Below, one piece after another: positions 11,301 through 23,500 of a DNA stretch of 64,000 bases. The notes under the pieces were generated by a model, which saw nothing but the letters and a program-made list of their open reading frames with translations, did not search any database and had not been told where the DNA came from. A program made the position numbers and the translations under genes. The DNA is from Pseudeuparius sepicola (Eukaryota; Arthropoda; Insecta; Coleoptera; Anthribidae), in assembly GCA_963920635.1 (NCBI GenBank), contig OY987299.1, forward strand, positions 124,807,373 to 124,871,372, given 5' to 3'. How positions within the stretch are numbered: position 1 is the first letter of the stretch; each line of letters opens with the position of its first letter.

Positions 11301-14300
11301 TAATATTTGAATCGTTCGAGAAGGTAGACTACGACAGCTTTTTCCCCTTATGAGGGGAATTCCATAAATTTGAAAGATACAGTGGTGAATGGCAATGAAC
11401 CTGTTTCCTGTGTCACTTCTTCTTCACATTTATTTTGTTGTTTTCTGGATTCAACACCAACCTAACTTGTTCTTGTTGGTGTTTTCTCTGTTTTGTGAAA
11501 TTTTGGCTCTGGTACTATCAGCTTGATACTAGATGGCGCCACTGGTAAGTTTTCTCACCTCTAAGTGCAAGTTACACTATTATAACTACTATCATTTCGG
11601 TTTGAGTCGTTCAGGAAGGTTATGTATGCCTTGATGAACCTAATAAGGGGAAAAGCTGTCGTGGTCTACCTTCTCGAATGATTCAAATATCAAAACACCG
11701 GCACATTCATTAGAACTTGGATGTTGGTATGATATTATCAGTTGCCGAAATTTCTAGTCCCTTGCCATGAAGCCGCTAACTTTCTTTTTGTAGAAAATAA
11801 CTTACCAATATACGAAAGCATCCAGGATACAATGTAAGCATTCATTCCGATCCATAATATACACATGATAAATGATATCGGGTACAATTTAGGATATTCC
11901 TCTGGGTTTGGTATGGTGAAACGCAGTACTAACTTGATAGGCCAAGTATAGAAAAAGAACACCTTTTTCCAAATTGACCCTTCTGGAATCCTTAACAGAG
12001 AACTGCCCTGCATTTCTGAAAATAGAAAACATATTTTTAGCCCATGCCATTTAAGTTTACCAGTTCCAGCCATACTTCTTTCAATTTCTTCTTGAATCTC
12101 TCTGTAAACTTCCTTGTCTTCGAGGTCGTACGTCGGTCTCTCTCCTATATAACTACCATACGCCGATACAACCGAAACTCTAATATGGTGAGGATCGTCT
12201 TTGCCAGGTTCCAACTTTAAATTGTTCAAATTGTTCTCCATAAAATGGTCCGGGGACCTGGTGAACACTTCCCTGTGTTTGCTGATGTCCTCTACTTTAT
12301 TCTTATTGAAATACCCCTTCACTGCTTTAGATATTCTGTTGTTTTGGAACACAATGGCGAAATAGAGGAAGTAAACTAGGAATAGGACTAATGCTTCGTA
12401 CCACCAAATGACTTCGTCCCATGTTAAGGCGACCAGAAGTGTTACTGCGATGATGTACATGATGACGTCCCTTGTTACTGGCCACCAGTCCAGCTGTATA
12501 GGCTGCAAGGGAGTTAATACAAGTAAGACTTTGATACATCTTGAAATATGATGTGGGACTTACTTGGACAGCAGCAAGGCCTCCAATAGATGCCACTCCA
12601 AGGGCGTTGAAGAGAGACGAGCCCACTATGGTTCCGATACCCATATCTGACTCTGTTATGAACGTTCCGATGACGTTGGTGAAAAGTTCTGGGCATGACG
12701 TGGCTATTGACATGAAAGTCGCTGCTGCTACGTCCTGCAAAATAAAGGAAACTATGAGGTTTTTGGATACATATTTCAAGCGATTTTTGATATTTAATTT
12801 TTTTTATTTTGATTTGCAATAATTTTTGCTAAAATAGTTTAGTCTCTATTTGTAGCCCGGGGAGACTAAAAGTGTCACTTTAGTCCTTAAAATGATCAAG
12901 TGCAAGACTGATTGTTGCCCTGGGGTAGGTGGGAAAAAATAGATTATTTACATTTTCTAAATATGTAACTCATCAGTCAAAACATAACAATTTATTGCAT
13001 AGATCAAAGTTTTCTCCTTCACCAACGTAACGTCAAAGATATTGCTATCCTTGTTGGGGCATGTCCTGACATGCTGCAGGCACAGTGATCCTAGCCAGCC
13101 CATTACCGGTTTCATCCTCTTTGGGAATCATCAGATGGACGTAGGCAAAATCCGGAGTAGATGGATTCAAACGATAACAATTTATGTTCCTTTATTTTGC
13201 TTTAATTTCCAATATTATACTAGATATGACATTATCAGTTTTAATGAATCCTATTGAAAAACAAAATTAATCAAGATCAATCAAGCGCGTGTAAGAAAAC
13301 ACAAAACTCAATATTAGGATTTTACAGAATCAAATTTTTAATATTATTATTGTTGCAAAAAGCCGGACACGCGCGTATAATATTATTTACGGAATCAAAT
13401 ACTCCAGTTGCTTTCAAATCTTTATTGTTATTTATTGTTGTGTAGTTATTAGTTATTATTATTAAAATTATTACTACTTTGATAGCGACACAGAACAGGT
13501 TTCGTTTTTGTTTGTTTTTATCGATTTCCAATAATGATATTGCAATCACTGTCATCAAAGCTTTTTTGAAAAAAAAAAAACATATATTGAGGTTCCGTAC
13601 CCAAAATATTACCTAATATTGTACCGAAAAAATACGAGGAGTGAAGAGTTAAATTATTATTACGTTTGAATATATTATGTAGTAATAGCAGCGCCTAGCG
13701 CCATCTTTTGACGAGAGGCAGACGCGGTTGCAGCCGAACTATTTTGTATTGTAAGGACACTTTGCGTTGTTTCTCGATTATTCGCCACGCCCCTAGGTCG
13801 AAATGAGCGGAACTTTGTGGAAGTTCGTGGAAGTTTCTGGACGGCTACTGGGCTGCTATATAAGCGGCGCCGCGGCGCGTGACCGCGCTTACGGCAGTAT
13901 TGTTCCATGCGAACTCGAAGCGAATAAAAGTGAAAAGTGGTGAACGAATAGTGAAGAGAATTAAGTGTACCGTGTAAGTGAGTAATTTTAGTGCGCTGTT
14001 ATTCGATGACCTTGTTAAGGATAGATACGTGAATCATTATTACTGTCGAAAAATGGAGGGCAAAAAAAGGAAGGGTGATAAACCTAAAGGTATGGACTAC
14101 TGGAAAAAGTGGTGTAGTCAAGGTCAAGGGGTTTCTAATAAAGAAACAAATTTGGATTTAGCTATCAAAGCTTCAGCTACCTTGCATGCTGATAAGAAGA
14201 CTGCCTACCCCGAAATCTAGTTTGGAATGCCTAGATATGTGCGATAAAAACCTTTATCCTAATATTTACACATTACTACAAATCTTGGCTACCATTCCTG

Positions 14301-17300
14301 TATCCACTGCTACCCCAGAAAGGTCTTTCTCGAGCCTAAGGAGACTGAAAAACTATTTACGAAACACTACAAGTGAAAACAGACTTAATGGTTTGGCTCT
14401 AATGAACATTCACTATGGAACAGAAATTCATGCAGATGAAGTAGTGGATATATTTAAAAGAAAAAGCCGAAGATTTCTTCTTTAATGGTTTTAGATTTAG
14501 CGCAGAGGAACGAAATTAATTTATCCATTTCATTTAAAGTTAAGAACTTTATAAATATGTCGTAGTTTTTCGGATGAATATATAGATATTAAATTTCATG
14601 TAAGTATATTTTTGTTGTTTTATTTACTTCTCAAACTAAACCCCCCCCAAAACTAAATCCTGGCTACGCTCGTGCCGCCAAGCATCCAAAATCTTTCTAA
14701 TCTATTTTTTATTTATTTAGCAGCAGAATACTCATAAGGCTACGAAAGCGTAGAAGGGCCACAGCAGAGAAAAATTTATAATTTCGTACTTTTCTACGAA
14801 ATTATGGATAATTTCGTACTTTTCTACGAAATTATGTATAATTTCGTACTATTTTACAAAAATATAAATATGCCCCCGGATAAGATTCAGGATAGGCCTT
14901 AATGACAAAAAAAAGAGTTGGCTCATGATTTAATGGAAATAACTCCCGCTTGGTTCCAAACCGATATGCTATCAGAATGAGTAAATTTGGGGATGATGCG
15001 TGCACATGGCGGGATGCTGTTTCCGGTTTCACAGAGGCGTGCACCTTTCAGTTGTTTCAGCAAATTAATCAATTCAAAAATCCTTATTTTTCTTAAAATT
15101 GGTACCTATACAATACAGGCCAAAAATTATAAGGCATGTTTATGTCTCTAAGTTTAGGAGTCCTTGATAATATAATAATATAGCTGTTCAAATTTGAAAT
15201 TTCGAATTATAAAGAGGTAGGTACCTACACAAACGCCTATGCCACTTTGGTACCTACATGACTCAAAGGTTAATTTAAATTATACATTTAGTTTTGGCAG
15301 TCAGGGAAGAGCCACAAGCCGCACAGCTAAGCATAATAACTCGAAAAATATCCAAACACCACATAGGTACTGGCACCTATCAAGATATCAAAATATTGTG
15401 TGAAATATTGGTTCCTACACACGGAGATTTCCGTCTCACTTATTTTACAATACCCATAGAGCTTTGACGCCCTTCCTGAGATTCTTTATTCAAAGGTCTA
15501 AGATCCCATTATCTGTAATTATCTCGAAGAAAGGAGCACTCTAATATTTTCTCAGGAGCGACAATTTTTCGAGGGTATTCACACTTTTAAGATAGAACAC
15601 ATTGTATGTCGAATTATATCGAAAAAAGTTAAACCCAAATATGCACTTTCCTGGAGTTGTTTATTAAAACAACAACAGTAAAATTGACCCTCTTGCAAGA
15701 GCTATATATCTGAATATCTTTTGATGAACTACATCAGATGGCGGTGTCAGAGCAACTTCTCACCTCCCATCATCAAGAAAGAAGCAATTAAATATCTCAA
15801 AAACAACAATTTTATGAGGGTGTTCTCTTTAGGATGGAACACACTGTAAATCAGGTTTTCATATTTGCCAAAACATAGCTGTTTACTCGTGCTGATCTTT
15901 TTAAACTAACGCCTTCTTATATTCTTATAGCATCTCGGTTTGGGACCAAACAGGAGTTACCCTATTTTTGTTGTCATTTACACTATTCGTCCGGGGACAC
16001 TTTGTATAATTTCGTAGAAAACTACGAAATTATACATAATTTCGTAGAAAAGTACGAAATTATACATAATTTCGTAGAAAAGTACGAAATTATACATAAT
16101 TTCGTAGAAAAGTACGAAATTGCAGATAATTTCGTAGAAAAGTACGAAATTATCCATAATTTTGTAAACAAGTACGAAATTATACATAATTTCGTAGATA
16201 ATAAGGAAATTATCCATAATTTCGTAGAAAAGAACGAAATTATAAATAATTTCGTAGAAAAGTACGAAATTATACATAATTTCGTAGAAAAGTACGAAAT
16301 TATAAAATTTTCTCTGCCCTTCTACGCTTTCGTATAAGGCCCTAAACTCCCACATGAGTCGAATAAATATGTTGTTCAAAAATAAAACAATCAACAATGT
16401 CGTGTTTGGCTGGTAAAAGTACAGGGAAACAAAAACATTCGTTATCTGTTCGATATGATATACTTGTTTTTAAACGAATCAAATCAAATTCATCAATAAA
16501 CGGGTTTAGACTGCATATTCTATTATCCTCTACTTCCAAGAAGCTCGCTCTCTGAATAATCCGAAGGACAAACTAAACAAACAACATGTCGTTGGACACA
16601 GCTTACTGTTAGAGTAAGCTGTGGCTTGGATGTCCAAGAATGGAGCAATTATTTCCCCTTTTTAACACTGGCTTATTTTCAGAACGTGTGCCATAAATTT
16701 AATCGGAGGTCTAATATAAACAGTTTAGCAATGTAAAAGTTATGTATATTCATTTAGAGGAAGAGACCCAAATTTGAGGCACATTTTTGTAAATTCAAAA
16801 TAAAATTCACCGTTAATTTTTTTAATAATATTGTATTAGAATACTTGCTTAGTGTATTTACAAAACAGTGAAGCAAAGAAACTACATTAAACTAGCGATC
16901 TAGACAAATTATTCAACCCATAAAATAAAAGGTTGCCTAATTTGTGACAGGCTGACTAATTTGAGACAGACAGACATCTCAATTACACACTTTCTTTACA
17001 GCTTCTACCATAGCATGAGAGTCCCATTTCTTGTGTTTTTAATCAAAAAAATGAAAATATTGTTTGGGTGCCTAATTTGAGATAGTCTCAATTACAGAAC
17101 CAACCCATTTGGTATCTCAAATTAGGAATTTTCAGTATAAAAAATTAACAACAGTATTTAAGGTCAGTTATGAAAAAATAGTGCCAGACCTAAATGAAAT
17201 ATCATTAAGCAATACCTCCTACACTAACTACTACGACACACAATTTTTTAACCGACTTAATGAGAGATGGGGTTTTTCGGGCTGGCGCACGGAAACAGCG

Positions 17301-17489
17301 CATGGAAAAAATTTCCGAGCGCTGAATGCTGAATAAAAATACCGAATATATGGCTTTAAAATAGAAATATACAGCAAAGTAAACTAAATTTAAGAAACTC
17401 TATATGCTCTCTGATATTTAACATGTACCTATTTTGAATTTTAATTCGTAAGTGTTTCAATATTTAGATACATTTCTGTAATATTTTTG

Positions 17490-17530
<41 letters not shown>

Positions 17531-20500
17531 GACAATAACTAATTTACAACAAAGCACCTTTGAAATAATTTGGGAGTAACCATGGAAACGCATCATACAT
17601 ACCAAACACTATATTTTCTGCATTGTTTATTTTTTGTCAATTAAATTTATTATAATATGCCGATAAAATGTTTTAAGTTTCCGTTTTCAAAGAAGTATAA
17701 TAAAAAATATCGTTCATTACACGTCCAGAAATAGATTTTTCCGTGCTTGCATGACTTCCCGTGTTCGGGAATTTGTCACGCGCGCACGGAAAAATCTTTA
17801 TTTCCAGACTCGTAATGAAATACCTATACTATATCAGTCAAATCACACCAAACGTGCTTTTGTACAGAAACAAACGAACTGAGGCGCTCAACTACCACTT
17901 TAACAATACACCCCAGTTTATTTTAATTAGTCTAGGCTATTTCTGTTAGATGGCGTTACATAATATCCATTAATATAAGGAGCTATCTCAAATTATGCAC
18001 CTATCTCAAATTTTGGTCTCTTCCTCTATACAGTGCCTGATACTGATACTACAGGAACATAATTTCCAGCTGCACAATTTCGATATATGCAAAACATGTA
18101 AATTTTGTCAAGTCTGTGTGCATATTGGTCAGATACCCGATTGCCAAGTGTTAAGTGGTCATTCTTGACCAGGGACTCTTTAAACTAAGGGGACCCAGCA
18201 TTATACTTTCCAAAGTGAGGCCTATTCTTTCCTCATTCTAATGGTATCAGTGATGCCAAGTATGCCATTTTATTGGAGAATCTATGAATATAACAGGTAC
18301 TTGATTGTTAGTAAAAATTAATAATGATTTCCATGATTTCTAAAAATTAGACTTGACAATGTTGTGTATACAAGTGCAGAATGTGGCAACTGTCAAATGA
18401 AAGAAATTTATTTCATAGTTGAAATTGATTTCCAGCAATTATTTCCACGAATTTAAGTATTAAGTATGGTAAGTCAGTAGTGCCGATTTTGCCTATTTAA
18501 GAATTTGTCGCTATTGCACCTTGTTACTAGGTTCCTCAATCCATTTGTAATATGTATACTTGAATTTTCTTCCCTTGTTGAATGTATCTACCCAAAGAAC
18601 TTTCACAGATTTTGGGATGGACTAATAAGATTAGGTCTAGTAGTTCTAATGATGGTAGTTTTTCTCGGTGTTCATTTTAAAATTTTTGTAATTTTATTTC
18701 TTTCCCAAGGTACCTCACAAACTTAAAATAAACTTTTAGTCGTAGATAAAACTCTTTAAAAAAAGACCTGACTGAAGCTACCTGCTTAATAATTTAAAAT
18801 TTTCGAAATACGATTTTTGTTTTGAACTACCTACTTATACGTAATGCCCACGTAATGGGAATTGTAGGATTACTAAAGTTGATACAGGAAAAATACGGTT
18901 GCAATTATTGGGACTACTATTACAGGCATTATACCTTTAATAATTGACACATCTGAGTATCTGGAAGTTAGAAAAGTTAAAAATTGTGAATTGTGGTGGG
19001 AAATCTTTTGCCTCCTTTAGAATTTATGGCACTAGCATGTCGCATAAAACCTGATGGCAGTTGGACACTGACATATAACATAACCACGTACCAGCCCCTT
19101 GTGGTCTCCTTGGAGTCGACAGAAAACAAACTTCCCCTCAAGGCTTCACTTTTCCTACGTGCTAGACTGTGACATGCTGGGTCCCCTTATTTTAAAGAGT
19201 CCCTGTTCTTGACATGGCTGCCAGGGCCTGGGCACTCTTTAGTTCGTGACTAGGATCACGAGCGGCGCTTCGGGTTGGCAGTGATATGTCATCATAACGG
19301 TTTTGTTGATTTTATTCCATTGTTTTCGTTTGCGCGTCATTTTACTTTTGAATTTTTGGCGTCGTTTTCGAAATATTATTATTTGATCTGTTTTCGAGTT
19401 CGAGTGCTTTCCAATCCACATGAGAGTGTTACGGAAATTTTATTTAAGAATGATGCGGCGTTTTCCGCAAGACCCTCGAGTAAGTTGGTCTGTTTCATAC
19501 AAATAATAACATTTGTGGCTAATAAAATGGCAAAATATTTTATTGCTTGAGATATACAATCTTTTCCCATATAAATTTAATATATTTAGATTGTCAATGA
19601 ATTTTTCTTTGGATAAAATTAGCAGGGTTTTTCCCACAATTTGAGAGGTAATTCAATCATATTTTAGCCAGCTAAAATATTTTTTTTTCTCCAAGAATAT
19701 AAAAATTTCCAATGAAAATCCCCTAACTAAACCAATACAATTATACTGATTTGTTTTTCTTTTACAGCTTTTTTTAGCGTGGATACCAGCAATTCAACGC
19801 AAAGATTTGTTGAGCCGAAATCAAAAAGACATCATTATTAATAACTACAGAGAAAGAGAAAGTAATCCTTCAGAAGAGGAAATATTTGTGAAGGTAGTCC
19901 AAAATTTGAAATCTTTTGCTGACTCATTGCACTCAAGAAATAGGTCAATGAGTGAATATCTGGTACAAGTTGTATAGAATTTACAGTCTGAAAACTGTTT
20001 GATGGGCAAGTTAAATAAGACAAGCTATAATTTCATATTGAGCCAAATTACACAACAGGGTAAAAAACCAAAAGGTCGTCGTTATACGCTAGTAATGACT
20101 ATAGGTAGGTATTATTAAAATGTAGTTTGTATAATTTATTGCACGTAATAATTATGTAGATGTGTATATTATAAATAAATTGCTTTTTCTACATTAGTTC
20201 TCTTGTAAATATTGTTTTTTTTTTAGTATCCGCCAAAACACTTGGCGGATATTACGCCTACACAGCAACAAATGAATTGTAATATTACACAATTTAACGT
20301 TGGTTAAATTACGACCAACGTTATGTTGTGTAAAGTTCCGTAACTCCGTGTAAAACAGATTTCCATAATAAAATATGTAATGAAATTTACATAAATTTTC
20401 CAGTAAATTTTCTGTTTGTCATTATGTCATTTTCCATAAACATTTCTGTACAATTAGGTATTTAAAAAAAATCGTGTAAAGGAACATATGCTTTTATGTG

Positions 20501-23500
20501 ATTTTCAAGAATGTTACATGCATTTTCACATTTTAATTTGGAAAGTTACATAATCTTAAAAGTAACTTACGATGTACTTACCTATTATTATGTGATTTTA
20601 CCATATTTTCGTGGATTTAAAGAAAACTACATAATTTTATAATTAATATACAATATTTTATTATGTAAAATTTCAGTACTTTTTCTTTGTTTTCTCATTG
20701 ATTCTGTATTTTTTATGCTCTCATATATAGGGTGTTCAGGAGCGAGCCTACAAAAATTATTACAGGAAGTGACTTATACATACAACATTGTACAGGGTTT
20801 CCCATATTAAAACACCCATTTTAATATGGGCACAAAATTCAAACGAGGAACTGATAGATTTTTTTTTTAGTTGACCATGATTCGCTATTTTTGGGATTAT
20901 TTAAATTACATCATGAAGTAAGCATCTGTCACCAAATCACTTTAAGTATTGTTGAATGGTGTTTTTTTGTTGTTATTTGTGATTTTAAATGAATTATTAA
21001 GTCCAACAATATGGGCTGTGTGGAGATTTGCACGCGGAACCTATCTGTTAACAGTAATTTAACCTAAAATTTTATGCGTATATTAAAATGGGTTCTTTAA
21101 TATGCAGAAATCTCTATTTCCTTTAACTTATTTATTTTTTAGATTAGAAAAATAAAGTTAAGAAATAAGATACTAAGGTGTAGATTATACGTACAATTAC
21201 GAAGTTGAAATAAGTTTGATTTTTCTTATATATAATAATATTATTATTATTTGCATTTTGAAATATATTGTTCATTTTGCCAAAAATATTATAACATTGT
21301 CACATATTTAATAGTTCAATTGTTATTTTGTAAATTGAAATTTTTAATATAGACAGCATATTTAAATAAATGCATAAAGTACCTATAGGGTATTTTATTA
21401 AAGTTTGTATCTTATCTGGAAATCGCCGTGTATAAGTTTCTTCTAGGTTAAGCAAAGACAATTTCCCATAACTTTTGCATTTTTTTTCTAACTTGAAAAA
21501 TAAAGAAATCATTCAAACAGGCGAAATGTTGTATATACCTACAGCCTACAGTACACATCATCTAGTGAACTACATTTAGTTTTTTTCGCAACGTTTACAA
21601 CTTCGAAAAAATTTTCTTTGTATAGATACGCTCCCTCCGGAACATTCAGAATTATAAATAAAAATACCGGTATATTTTTGAACGGTTTATTAGACAAACC
21701 AAATTAAGGAACATCAAAAAACATTATACCTACTGTTTTACAATAAGTATTTACGTAAGTCGGTATATCATGATTTTGAAAACTGACCGTATCCTATCTG
21801 GATGCAGTATAAATAAACATTATAAACAACACGTACCCACTTATAGACACAGCAATGTTCATCCACAACACTGGTTTTTCACTTATCTTCGTCCGTAAAG
21901 CTCAGCAGCGTAAGCATGTATCCGCACTTGTTACTAGAATTTTAGAACTGAGTCTGAGGGTGATGAGAAACAGACGAGACCCTTTGCCGTGTGATTCACG
22001 ACGTTGGCGACGCGCTTGTAGTTGCTTGTGCCTTCGAATTCGCGTAATTTGTTGCGTGAATATACAGAAATGACGTAGGATCACATATATTTTTGAATTT
22101 TTCATTGTGAGATTACATAATTATGGAATTTTTCATTGTGGCATTACAGACTTATATTTGGGATTTAAAATTCCACAATTTTTATGTATTTTTTCCATTT
22201 TACATACGAACTTCTCAGTTTTTGTGGAAAGTAGCATAAAACCGTGAAATTACATATTTTATAGTGCGCGTACAGAATAAGTTATGTAATTTATTTCACG
22301 TAAGATTATGTACTATTCCACCCATTTTTTACTGTGTATTTAAAGATTCAAATGAAATGGAATATACTCGCGCTCGGCGACGCCAGCGCCGCTCGTGGGT
22401 CCGAGTCACAACTAGAAATCGTGCATTTTGAGTTTCCAATCTTTTTCATATATTATATTATTTGATCTGTGATGGCTGCCACTTACCGGCGACAGGTCGA
22501 ACGCCTCGCACAGCCTCTCCATCGTCGGCAGGAAGTACGAGTCGCAGACGATCGCGAGCAGCGTGAAGCAGTAGACGCCGATGAGGAAGCAGACGGCGAC
22601 TCCGCCGCTGCTGAGCACGTCGTCGGGCAGGAACGGCGGGAAGTCCTCCACCGACGAGGGGCATAGCTGCTCCTCGAATGGCAGCTGGTCGACGGACTCG
22701 TTCACGGCGACCAGCGTCGACCTGGCGAACGGCACGTGCCTGGAAAACGGGAGGTCAGTACGGAGAAGAAGACGAGTAGGTCGCACTGGGAGCACTTAAA
22801 ATGCCTGGCGAGAATAAACTCGCAGCATAGTAGCAGTGGGCAGTGGAGGCTCTGGGGCTAAAGCCCCCCAATAGAAAATGGAAGAAATATAACTTAGTTC
22901 CTGCTATTCTAAATTTTGCTTCCTTGTTCCTTCCTAATTGACAAGCCACAACTCCCGCAGCTGATAATGTATAGTATAGTATAAATGAAATCACTTGAAA
23001 CACAGTGATATACAGGGCGCGATCTATTTCATAGTATTTACCACGCTCTACTACTGGTAAAAATACCAGACTTATCAGGAGAAATCACCCGTATAAAATT
23101 CAAAAGTTTTTATGCGGTCGACGTCGACCTAGTTAAGGAGGCAGCCAATAAGAAAGCGAGCCTAGCGATTTGATTGGTCGACGTTTCCATGGAGCAGTTG
23201 TCGACGTGGGCCAGTTAGGCCAGTATAACCAGTGCCGTGCAGGAAATAAGGATTGCGCTTTATTTTACGGATTTTGGTTCTGTGTATAGATTTTTGCGTG
23301 CGGTGTTGTTTTATGTGTAACAAAAATTATTGGTTTGTTTTGGTTTGAATTATTTCAAAGTTTGTTTTATTCTTTTTTAAAGCATTTAAATAAAATTTGT
23401 ATAATATTATTAAGGGCCGCGCGCTGCCTATGACTCGGTCTTGTATTACAAAGCAAACGTCGCCCAAGCGTTTTTATGCTGTTCCAAGTGACTTCATTTA

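Larger units (their letters stand above)
19246..22409. mobile_element. Decayed THAP/P-type DNA transposon
   Basis: The ends GTGACTAGGATCACGAGC (19246) and GCTCGTGGGTCCGAGTCAC (22409) are inverted repeats that continue into AGCGGCGCT / AGCGCCGCT. The element holds a THAP-type transposase relic near its left end. A second TIR element (20261-22336) appears to have replaced most of the interior. I could not find a clean target duplication. The right end is 75 bp from NCKX exon 3. Confidence 0.6.
12735..22486 (-). other. NCKX intron 4, filled with transposon remnants
   Basis: About 9.75 kb, from the donor GTAAGT at 22486 to the acceptor at 12735. It contains the hAT relic, the foldback element, a TA-flanked element, the hAT-type element and the THAP/P-type element listed separately. 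Between 12735 and about 13850 I see no gene or clear repeat. Confidence 0.85.

Noticed and set aside
16002..16337. Open frames on both strands with repeats NFVEKYEIIH and FYEIMYNFVL
   Set aside because: They come from the 30-bp palindromic minisatellite; a self-complementary repeat opens frames on both strands.
22458..22799. Plus-strand and second minus-strand frames over NCKX exon 3
   Set aside because: Shadow frames in a GC-rich exon; the NCKX frame has family motifs and matching splice sites.
22837..22866. hAT left end CAGTGGAGGCTCTGGGGC
   Set aside because: No matching right end found, so no element boundaries are given.
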